From Solidesulfovibrio magneticus RS-1 (lineage in GTDB: Bacteria; Desulfobacterota; Desulfovibrionia; Desulfovibrionales; Desulfovibrionaceae): a DNA stretch of 64,000 bases. The translations under genes were made by a program, and so were the position numbers. The stretch spans positions 4,612,001 to 4,676,000 of the forward strand of contig NC_012796.1 in assembly GCF_000010665.1 (NCBI RefSeq), read 5' to 3'. Each line of letters starts with the position of its first letter. The first letter of the stretch is position 1. Shown here piece by piece: positions 26,385 through 33,162 of the stretch. The notes under the pieces were generated by a model. The model made no database searches, had not been told where the DNA came from, and saw only the letters and a list, made by a program, of their open reading frames with translations.

Positions 26385-26774
26385 TTAGCTCCCGTTCAGG
26401 TAAAAGGGCGGAACAAAGTGTTTCCGCTTGCTCTCCGGCTTGGTTGCTTTGGTTTCCTCTTCCCCGGCCACCACGACGTTGGTCACGGCCCCGGCCATGC
26501 CCGCGCCGGTGACGACCTTGGCCACCAAGGCCATTTCAAGGGCGGCCTTGAGCCCCACCACCCCGGCGGCGGCCAGTCCCACAAAGGAAGTGGCCAACCC
26601 GACACAGGCCCCAAAGGCCAGGGTTTTGCCGACTTTTTTGGGTTTGGCAGGCAGATGCAGCCAATCCGGGCAATGCAGGCGGTTGTCGCCGTTCATGAAT
26701 TTATGGTGCAGATTACACACTTCGGGACTGTACCCACGGATAGGACAGGCCTTGCAGGGATTTTCCGGTTTCAT
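26385..26774 (-). CDS. Small membrane protein with a Cys/His-rich N-terminus
   Basis: The product is 129 aa. The N-terminal 35 residues hold CKAC, a further Cys, an HH pair and another Cys (EVCNLHHKF, LHC), which looks like a metal or Fe-S site. Two Gly/Ala-rich membrane segments follow (KTLAFGACVGLATSFVGLAA and VTGAGMAGAVTNVVV), then a basic tail. The ATG overlaps the mamM stop by four bases (ATGA), so translation is coupled. It is a paralogue of 26058-26381 in its membrane half. The function is unknown. Confidence 0.72.
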   Translation of the reverse strand: MKPENPCKACPIRGYSPEVCNLHHKFMNGDNRLHCPDWLHLPAKPKKVGKTLAFGACVGLATSFVGLAAAGVVGLKAALEMALVAKVVTGAGMAGAVTNVVVAGEEETKATKPESKRKHFVPPFYLNGS

Positions 26775-27676
26775 GCTTGCGCCCCACACATCGTACGCGC
26801 TTTTACAGGCTTGAAATTGACATGGACGTTTTCAAAGTCGTCCAGAGCCGCCAGCAGCGCGCTGCGTACCGCATCGGCAATGCGGCGGCCATCCGAAACT
26901 GTGTTGGCCGGGTCGACGAAGATGTCTACGTCGGCCCAGACCTTTCTGCCCATCTGCTTGGTCTTGATGCGCCCCACGTCGGTCACGCCGGCCACGCCCA
27001 AGGCTATAGTCTCTATACGCTCCTCATATTGCTCATTGACCGAATGGTCCAGCAGTCCCCGCACCGCTTCCAGGAAGACCTGGAAAATGATCTTGGCAAT
27101 GAGCGCGATGACAATCAGGGAGCCGATGTCGTCCAGGACCGGCACGCCGACCCACGGCCCCACGGAACACAGCCCGACCACGGCGGCGGAATACATACCG
27201 GCCCGGCTGGCCCAGGCATTGGCCAGGATGGTCTGGCTCTTGGCCTGATGGGCCACGCATTGCAGATAGCGAAACATGCGCTCATTGACGATGACCGAGA
27301 CCACGGCCACGAGAAACGGCGTAAAATCGGACTGGGCCGTTGGCGTGCCGAAAATATCCTCGATGTCGTAGACCGTCAGGATCGTGGTGGCGGCCGCGAA
27401 AAACAGGCACGTAAAAGCGGCGGCCACGAATTCCACCTTGCCGTAGCCAAAAGGGAAATCGTCATTGGCCGGCTTGGAACTGACTTTCTGGGTCAGGATC
27501 ATCATGCCGGAACCGATGATGTCGCAAAGCGACTGCAAGGCAATGGCCAAACAGGCCTTGCTTCCGGTTGTGACGCCGACAGACCCTTGCAACACCGCCA
27601 GGAAAAGACTCGTCCACAAGCCTATCCAGCCGACGTTATTGACGCATTTGAGGCAATCCTGACAGACTTTTCGCAT
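26771..27676 (-). CDS. mamM: MamM-like cation diffusion facilitator with altered metal site
   Basis: The product is 301 aa. A Cys-rich N-terminus (CQDCLKC), six membrane segments and a C-terminal cytoplasmic CDF domain are visible. MamM-like traits include the MRK start, SSKPANDDFPFGYGKVEF and VWADVDIFVDPANTV. The TM2 motif reads LAIALQSLCD where MamB and other CDFs have ADAxHSxxD: the first Asp and the His are lost, D52 is kept. The TM5 motif reads AWASRAGMYSA where MamB has AWxxRSD, so that Asp is lost too. MamM normally stabilises MamB and helps iron enter the vesicle. The assignment as MamM rather than MamB is by comparison with the second CDF at 36106. Confidence 0.82.
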   Translation of the reverse strand: MRKVCQDCLKCVNNVGWIGLWTSLFLAVLQGSVGVTTGSKACLAIALQSLCDIIGSGMMILTQKVSSKPANDDFPFGYGKVEFVAAAFTCLFFAAATTILTVYDIEDIFGTPTAQSDFTPFLVAVVSVIVNERMFRYLQCVAHQAKSQTILANAWASRAGMYSAAVVGLCSVGPWVGVPVLDDIGSLIVIALIAKIIFQVFLEAVRGLLDHSVNEQYEERIETIALGVAGVTDVGRIKTKQMGRKVWADVDIFVDPANTVSDGRRIADAVRSALLAALDDFENVHVNFKPVKARTMCGAQA

Positions 27677-27679
27677 AGT

Positions 27680-27952
27680 TTAATCCAAGATATCGTCGAC
27701 GTCAGGCAATCTTTTCCGGCTGCCATGTTTCTTGCGTTCCAGAAGCAATCGCCGCTTGAGTTCCTCTTCCCGGGCCACGCCGATGAAGTGGCGGATGAGA
27801 AATCCGGCCACTCCGGCGATGGCAATAACAAAAATCAGACGGATCTGGAGTTCCTTGCCAAACACCAGATGCACCGGCACATGGTCGAAGTTGTTGATGG
27901 TGAAAAGCACCGCCACAACGGTCAGGACCACTGTCACTATCGTTCTTAACAT
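27680..27952 (-). CDS. mamL: MamL-like small membrane protein (LapA/DUF1049-type)
   Basis: The product is 90 aa. Two membrane segments (IVTVVLTVVAVLFTINNF and IRLIFVIAIAGVAGFLIRHFIG) are followed by a strongly basic amphipathic helix (EELKRRLLLERKKHGSRKR) and an acidic end. This is the layout of LapA-domain proteins and of MamL, whose basic tail acts in magnetosome membrane invagination in Magnetospirillum. The stop lies three bases before the mamM start. The MamL identity is by architecture, as sequence in this family is weakly conserved. Confidence 0.62.
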   Translation of the reverse strand: MLRTIVTVVLTVVAVLFTINNFDHVPVHLVFGKELQIRLIFVIAIAGVAGFLIRHFIGVAREEELKRRLLLERKKHGSRKRLPDVDDILD

Positions 27953-28012
27953 CCAGCGTGCTCCATTGCGAGAAAAGCAGTCACGTCACCGTCTCTCCTT
28001 GGCTCCCCCATT

Positions 28013-28408
28013 TCACTGGACCGGCCCGCTGTAGGCGCGAATCCCCTGGCTGCCCGCCGCCAGGCCGGCCGCGCCGCCGGGCAGGGGCTGCCAGCCCTGC
28101 TCCCGAAACGGAGCGGCCGGCTGCTCCCGCACCGTCGAGGTCTGGCCGGGCAAAGGCTGCCAGGACGGCTGGGTCAGGGCCGCCGGATGGTAGATCAGCG
28201 GCTGCGGTCCCATGCCGGGTTTCCATTCCAGCCCCGGAGCGACAATGGGCCGGGTCAGGGCCGCCGCCACCAGGGCCTGGGGGCTCTGGGGCTTTTTCTT
28301 GGCATTGGACAAGACAACGACCACGATCAGGGCCAAGACGGCGAATACGCCCAGGATCCAGACGTAGACGTTGGAATCAGTTATGAATGCAAACATCCGC
28401 TTTGGCAT
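28013..28408 (-). CDS. Single-pass membrane protein with Pro-rich WQPLPG motifs
   Basis: The product is 131 aa. One membrane segment lies near residues 10-30 (VYVWILGVFAVLALIVVVVL), followed by a Pro/Gln/Ala-rich tail with SWQPLPGQ and GWQPLPGG. GGGAGC nine bases before the ATG at 28408 supports this start over the longer frame. It overlaps the 3' end of mad6 by 32 bases. The same [W/F]-x-PLP motif occurs in the linker of the mamEO-like protein. It is possibly one of the mad genes (mad7 by position); not assigned. Confidence 0.68.
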   Translation of the reverse strand: MPKRMFAFITDSNVYVWILGVFAVLALIVVVVLSNAKKKPQSPQALVAAALTRPIVAPGLEWKPGMGPQPLIYHPAALTQPSWQPLPGQTSTVREQPAAPFREQGWQPLPGGAAGLAAGSQGIRAYSGPVQ

Positions 28409-29237
28409 CACGCAACGCTCCCTCGTCAAAAGGCGTAACCAACCTGACATGCCCGCACCGGGTGCATTCCAGACAGCGGATGCACTCGCCGGAATTATGC
28501 TCCAGGGCGACGTCGAGTTCCATGGGACACTTGGCATCGCACACCCGGCAGTTGTCGCAGTGGGGCGACACTTCCAGGCGGATCAGACTGAAACGGTTAA
28601 ACAAGGCAAAAATAGCCCCCAGCGGACACACGGCTTTGCAAAACGGACGCCGGGCCAGGACAAACCAGACGAGACAGACCGCCAGGATGGCCAGTCCGGC
28701 ATAAAACTGCGGCCCGGGCGTGCCCGGCAGCACCGGCTGGCCGGTGAGGGGGTTGACCGGATCCCAGAGAATCCACGGTACGCCGGCGGTGAGGGTGCCG
28801 GCCGGACAGAGCTTGGAAAACCAGGTGTCGCCGGTAAAATACGGCAGGGCCATGGCCACGATAACCAGGAAACCGTACTTGCCATAGCGCATGAACCGGG
28901 GCGTCTTGAACTTGGGGCTGGGAATCTTGTGCATCAAGTCCTGAAGAAAGCCGAAGGGACAGACCCAGCCGCAGGCCATGCGCCCGACGGTAAACCCCAC
29001 AGCCGACAGGATGCCAATGAGCAGATAGGGCACGGCCCGAATGGCCATGAAATGCTGCAGCGTCCCGATGGGACAGGAAAAAAGCGCCCCAGGACAGGAA
29101 TAGCAGTTGAGATAGGGCACACAAATGCCCTTCAGGGGATTGGAATTGACTGTCCGCGTCAGCGCCGCCCCAACAAAGCTGTTGCTGAGCACCGAACTGG
29201 CCAACTGTATTGCCGCCCTGAAACTGGGAAGCTGCAT
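28377..29237 (-). CDS. mad6: Mad6, NapH-like membrane iron-sulfur protein
   Basis: The product is 286 aa with four to five membrane segments. It carries the NapH/polyferredoxin motifs CGWVCPFG and CKAVCPLG on the membrane part and two C-terminal [4Fe-4S] motifs (CDNCRVCDAKCP and CIRCLECTRCG). Further cysteines near residues 39-55 (CVPYLNCYSCPGALFSCPIG) are additional to the usual NapH set. NapH-type proteins carry electrons across the membrane. In the island it may exchange electrons with the periplasmic/lumenal magnetochromes (inference). The Mad6 name follows the published description of a NapH-like Mad6, recalled from memory. Confidence 0.82.
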   Translation of the reverse strand: MQLPSFRAAIQLASSVLSNSFVGAALTRTVNSNPLKGICVPYLNCYSCPGALFSCPIGTLQHFMAIRAVPYLLIGILSAVGFTVGRMACGWVCPFGFLQDLMHKIPSPKFKTPRFMRYGKYGFLVIVAMALPYFTGDTWFSKLCPAGTLTAGVPWILWDPVNPLTGQPVLPGTPGPQFYAGLAILAVCLVWFVLARRPFCKAVCPLGAIFALFNRFSLIRLEVSPHCDNCRVCDAKCPMELDVALEHNSGECIRCLECTRCGHVRLVTPFDEGALRDAKADVCIHN

Positions 29238-29309
29238 GAAACACCTATTCCTCTAAAACCTTTCTTAACGGGGAGCGAACTGGCCCACCGGGCCGGTTGG
29301 CGCGCCGCC

Positions 29310-29714
29310 TCAGCCGCCGGCAAAGGCGGCCTGGGTCGCGGCGGCCGGGGCCAGGCTGCGAAACTGCGCAGGCGTGCCGCAGGTTGGGCAGACGACGGTT
29401 TTTGCGCCGGGCTGCTGGGGCGCGCCCACCGCGCCATGGACCGGGCACACATACTGCCCGCCGGGACAGGGTGCCGCAGTCCTGGCCGCCGGCGCGGGTA
29501 CAGGCGCGCCAGGCGTGGCGGCCAGCATGATCTTGTTGGCCGTGGTCATTTCCGTGGACCAGTGGGAAAAGCCGAAAATGCCCCAGTAAAGGGCCGTGGC
29601 CACCGCAGCCGAGGCCACAACGCAGCCGGCAAAGACCAGAAGCGAACGAACGGGCACTTCGTGGCTGATCTCACGCCCGGGCGAAGCTTCCTGCAGATCG
29701 TCGAATGCTTCCAT
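29310..29714 (-). CDS. Membrane protein with CPVHG/CPTCG metal-binding-like motifs
   Basis: The product is 134 aa. A ~25-residue N-terminus, one membrane segment (LLVFAGCVVASAAVATALYWGIF), the motif HWSTEMTTA, and a soluble tail with GQYVCPVHGAVG and VVCPTCGTPAQF are visible, ending ATQAAFAGG. The motif YVCPVHG recalls the YxCPMHP heavy-metal-binding motif of P-type ATPases and copper proteins. It has a clear paralogue at 48905-49294. The start at 29714 is chosen on TGAGGAA six bases upstream. It may be one of the mad genes; I do not assign a number. Confidence 0.75.
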   Translation of the reverse strand: MEAFDDLQEASPGREISHEVPVRSLLVFAGCVVASAAVATALYWGIFGFSHWSTEMTTANKIMLAATPGAPVPAPAARTAAPCPGGQYVCPVHGAVGAPQQPGAKTVVCPTCGTPAQFRSLAPAAATQAAFAGG

Positions 29715-29802
29715 GATGTTCCTCACGCTTTTTTATGCGCCCCAGGGGCGGGACGCGCGCCGTGCACAGCCGGTCGGGCTACCCGAGCCCGATGCAGGAG
29801 CC

Positions 29803-29922
29803 TCAGAGGGTCGCTCCGTTGTACCACGTTTCCCGAAATTCGCCCTTCCACAAGCCGATGCCGACGAACACGAGGCTGCCCGTCAAGGCGATGGCGACAA
29901 GGCTGGTGACAAAAATCCGCAT
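29803..29922 (-). CDS. Small single-pass membrane protein (39 aa)
   Basis: A 39-residue frame starts with ATG at 29922, with AGGAGGGGCGG directly upstream, one of the best ribosome binding sites in the operon. One membrane segment (VTSLVAIALTGSLVFVGIGLW) is followed by KGEFRETWYNGATL. It sits exactly in the gap between the mamE-Nter-like gene (10 bases) and the CPVHG gene (88 bases). Small single-pass proteins are common in mam operons. The function is unknown. Confidence 0.65.
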   Translation of the reverse strand: MRIFVTSLVAIALTGSLVFVGIGLWKGEFRETWYNGATL

Positions 29923-29931
29923 CCGCCCCTC

Positions 29932-30789
29932 CTAGCGCGCCTGTCCGGACAGGAGCGCGCCGGCGTCGTTGATGGGCACGGCAAAGCCGATGCCTGAATA
30001 GCGATGGTCGGGCATGACGCTGGCCATGTTGATGCCGACCACTTCGCCGCGCAGATTGACCAGCGGCCCGCCGTCGTTGCCCTCGTTGACTGCAGCGTCG
30101 GTCTGGATGAGGTCGGGATAGCGCACCCCGCCGATATTGATCTTGCGGCTGTCGCTGCTGACGATGCCCATGGTCACGGTGCCGGCAAAGCCGAAGGGAT
30201 TGCCCACGGCGAAAACGATGTCGCCCACGCCCAGGCTGTCGGAGTTGCCCAGGGGCACGGCCGGGAAGGTCTTTTGCGAGCGAATCTTGAGCAGCGCCAG
30301 ATCGGTCTTGGTGTCCACGCCGATCACGTCGGCCAGCACCTGCCGGCCGGCGTCGCCGGCCAGGGTGACCTTGACCAGGGTCGCCTTGCCCACGGTCTGG
30401 AAGGTGGTCAGCACATACCCCCGGTCATCGACGATGACGCCGGAACCGGTGGATTCCGAGGGGCCGCCCGACGGGGTCAGGTAGGCCACGCCGCCGGTGG
30501 GCTGGCCCTCGCCGCCGGGACCGGGTTTGGTCACGCGGACCACGGCAGGCTGCACCAGGGCCAAAATCCGGTTCACACCGTCGCGCATGCTCGGGGCATT
30601 GCCGGCGGCCGCGGCCCCGGCGGAAAGCTGGATGGGCGCGGCCGGGGTCGGCATGGTCGGGATCAGATCCTGGTTCAGATAGCCCCGAAACACCGTGAAG
30701 TTGGTGGCCAGGGAGGCCACCAGCAAGGCCCCCACGAACAGCGCCGGCCAGAAAAGGCTTTTGACCTGGAATTTTTTATTCTTTTTCAT
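29932..30789 (-). CDS. MamE-Nter-like trypsin-fold protein without a catalytic triad
   Basis: The product is 285 aa. A membrane anchor at 12-31 is followed by an HtrA/trypsin-like domain at about 75-280. The catalytic His position reads Gln (Q131 in VLTTFQTV), D163 is kept (KTDLALLKI), and the Ser position reads Asp (D239 in NEGNDGGPLV). It should therefore be an inactive protease, as described for MamO in Magnetospirillum. The ATG overlaps the mamEO-like stop by four bases (ATGA). Deltaproteobacterial MTB have MamE-related pieces called mamE-Nter, mamEO and mamE-Cter; this fits mamE-Nter. Confidence 0.82.
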   Translation of the reverse strand: MKKNKKFQVKSLFWPALFVGALLVASLATNFTVFRGYLNQDLIPTMPTPAAPIQLSAGAAAAGNAPSMRDGVNRILALVQPAVVRVTKPGPGGEGQPTGGVAYLTPSGGPSESTGSGVIVDDRGYVLTTFQTVGKATLVKVTLAGDAGRQVLADVIGVDTKTDLALLKIRSQKTFPAVPLGNSDSLGVGDIVFAVGNPFGFAGTVTMGIVSSDSRKINIGGVRYPDLIQTDAAVNEGNDGGPLVNLRGEVVGINMASVMPDHRYSGIGFAVPINDAGALLSGQAR

Positions 30790-33161
30790 ATCAGATTGGC
30801 TATCCGCAAGATCACCGCGCAGGCGGCCATGGCCGAGGCCATGACGCCGCACGCCCGGGCACGGGTGTTCGTTTTAAGCGACTGCAACAACAGGCCGCCC
30901 ATGGAGCCCACAAGCGCCGCGGCGCACAATTGCACCAACATGGGCACGTCGTACTGGCCGACCACGGCATGGCCCAGGTAGCCAAACAAACCGACCACGG
31001 GCGTCATGACTGCGGCCACGGCGGCGGCCACCGGCAGGGGAATCCGGAACACGGTCATGACCATGGGCAAAAGAAGCCAGCTGCCCGACGCGCCGAGCAG
31101 GCCGCCCAGGCCGGCGGCCACCAGCACGCAGGCGGACAGGGAGGCCAGTCCCAGGACATACGGCTCGCCGCCGTAGACCGGGCGCCAGGCCAGCCCGCCC
31201 CGGTCGCGGCGTCCGCCCCAGACGGATTCCAGGGCCGGGTTGCGTGAAAAGAGCATGGCTGCCAGCAGCAGGCAGGCCGCCAGCCCCATGGGCAGATAGG
31301 TCGGGTCGAGAAAGGCTGCGCCAAACGCCCCGCCAAACGCCCCCAGGGCGGCCGGCGGCAGGACAACGGCAAAAAGGCGCAGGTCGATGCAGTCGGACCC
31401 GTCAAAGCGCACCATGGCCGGCAGCCCGACCACGGCCAGCATGAGCAGCGAAGCGGCGCAGGCCATTTCCAGGCCCAGACCGTGGAAAAGCAGGATGGGC
31501 ACGAACAGCAAGCCGGCGTCAAAGCCGATGGCCGTGGCCAGCAGTGCGGCCAGCAGCACGGCGGCGTACGTGACGTAGGGCGCGCCGCCAAGGCTTTTAA
31601 GGCCCGGTATCCTGGCCACAATAGTATTCCAGGCTACTGTGGTAGGCCCGGCCACGGGCTTTTCATTGATCATCACATGGCAGGTGTCGCAGTTGCCCAG
31701 GGGTGGATGCGGCATGGTTGACTGCATGTTGACCACGAGCTTTTTGGTAATGACGTGGCAGGTGGTGCAGTCGGAAAAGGTCTTGTGTGTGGCGTCGTTG
31801 GGCGGCGTCTTGTTGAGATCCACCGGCTCCTTGGGATTGGGCGGCGGCGGCAGGGCCGGCGCGGCGGCGGCGGCGGTCTGGAGCGCGCCGGCGACGGCAG
31901 GCGCGGTCATGACCGTGGCAGGCAGGGGCATAAATCCCGGCTGAAGCGCGCTCTGACCCGGCGACGCGGCAACCGCTCCCCCGGCCGGGGGAGCCTGGGG
32001 CGCGGCCCCGGGCTGGCGGGGGGGAATGCCGGCAAACGGCGGCTGGCCCGCCGGGTTTGCCCCGGCCGCTCCCTGGGTCTGGACAGGCAAGCCCTGGACC
32101 GGCTGGGCGGCAGTTGGCAGCGGCTGGCCGACGGGCAAGGCGTCGGGCGGTACAGCAGCCGGCTGGCCGACGGCGGGCAGCGGCTGGGCCGGTTGGCCGG
32201 CGATGGTCAGCGGCTGGCCCGCCGGCCCCGGGTTCGGCAGAGCCTGGGCCGGCAATGCCGCGCCCGGCTGGGGCCGGACCGGATTGACGGCGGCCGCGGG
32301 AGCTGGCTGATCGGGCAACGGCTGGAACCCGGGCCGCAGACCACCCTGGGGCCCGACGGCGGTCGGCGTTCCGGCCGCAACCGGCGTCCCGGTCGCAGCC
32401 GGCGTGCCGGCCGGGGCGGAGCGGATGGTGGGCACTGCCCCGATGGTGCGGGAAATAAAATGCTTGGCCCGATTGATGGGAATGGTGAAGGCGATGCCGG
32501 TATAGGCGTTTTCGGGAGAAAAAATGGCGGCGTTTATGCCCACGGCCACGCCGTTGAGATCAAGCAGCGGGCCGCCGCTGTTGCCCTGGGTGATGGCCGC
32601 GTCGGTCTGGATCATGTCGCGGTAGGCCACGCCGTTTATCATGAGATTGCGGTGCAGGCCGCTGACGATGCCGAAGGTGGCCGAATGCTCGTAGCCGTAG
32701 GGGCTGCCGACGCTGACGACCCAGTCGCCGACGGCCAGTCCGGCGGCATCGCCCAGGGGGGCCGGGCGCAAGGCGGCGGCCGGCTCGATCTTGAGCAGAG
32801 CCAGATCGTTGTCCACGTCCTCGTCCACGATGGTCGCCGGCAACTCCGTTCCCGAGCCGTTCCAGAGCGCGACCGTGACGCGTTCCCCGGACCGCACCAC
32901 ATGGGAGTTGGTCAGGATGTAGCCGCGTTCGTCCACGACGAGACCCGATCCGACGCTTTCAAACCACATTTCGCCGCCGCCCTTGAGCATCTGGCGCTTT
33001 TGCGCCTTGACGCTCGCCACCGAGGGTTTGATGGCCGCCAACGCTTGGCGCACATCAGCCTGCAGTTGATCCAGGACCGCCGCGGCCCCCTGGCACTGGG
33101 CCGCCTGGAGCCAAAGCCCCAGGCAACACGCCGCCGTCCAGACAATCCGCCATGCTGCCAT
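30786..33161 (-). CDS. MamEO-like fusion: HtrA protease, magnetochrome and TauE-type membrane domain
   Basis: The product is 791 aa. A signal peptide/anchor (1-26) is followed by an HtrA-like protease (about 45-240) with an intact triad: H87 in LTNSHVV, D119 in DNDLALLK and S195 in QGNSGGPLL. A Pro/Gln/Ala-rich linker (~250-440) holds PGFQPLPDQ and PGFMPLPA. A magnetochrome with two CXXCH motifs (CTTCH, CDTCH) is near 465-495, and a TauE/SafE-like domain of about eight membrane segments runs from ~530 to the end. MamE has protease, magnetochrome and PDZ; MamO has protease plus TauE. This chain joins features of both. It lies one base after the mamE-Cter-like gene. Confidence 0.88.
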   Translation of the reverse strand: MAAWRIVWTAACCLGLWLQAAQCQGAAAVLDQLQADVRQALAAIKPSVASVKAQKRQMLKGGGEMWFESVGSGLVVDERGYILTNSHVVRSGERVTVALWNGSGTELPATIVDEDVDNDLALLKIEPAAALRPAPLGDAAGLAVGDWVVSVGSPYGYEHSATFGIVSGLHRNLMINGVAYRDMIQTDAAITQGNSGGPLLDLNGVAVGINAAIFSPENAYTGIAFTIPINRAKHFISRTIGAVPTIRSAPAGTPAATGTPVAAGTPTAVGPQGGLRPGFQPLPDQPAPAAAVNPVRPQPGAALPAQALPNPGPAGQPLTIAGQPAQPLPAVGQPAAVPPDALPVGQPLPTAAQPVQGLPVQTQGAAGANPAGQPPFAGIPPRQPGAAPQAPPAGGAVAASPGQSALQPGFMPLPATVMTAPAVAGALQTAAAAAPALPPPPNPKEPVDLNKTPPNDATHKTFSDCTTCHVITKKLVVNMQSTMPHPPLGNCDTCHVMINEKPVAGPTTVAWNTIVARIPGLKSLGGAPYVTYAAVLLAALLATAIGFDAGLLFVPILLFHGLGLEMACAASLLMLAVVGLPAMVRFDGSDCIDLRLFAVVLPPAALGAFGGAFGAAFLDPTYLPMGLAACLLLAAMLFSRNPALESVWGGRRDRGGLAWRPVYGGEPYVLGLASLSACVLVAAGLGGLLGASGSWLLLPMVMTVFRIPLPVAAAVAAVMTPVVGLFGYLGHAVVGQYDVPMLVQLCAAALVGSMGGLLLQSLKTNTRARACGVMASAMAACAVILRIANLI

Positions 33162-33162
33162 G

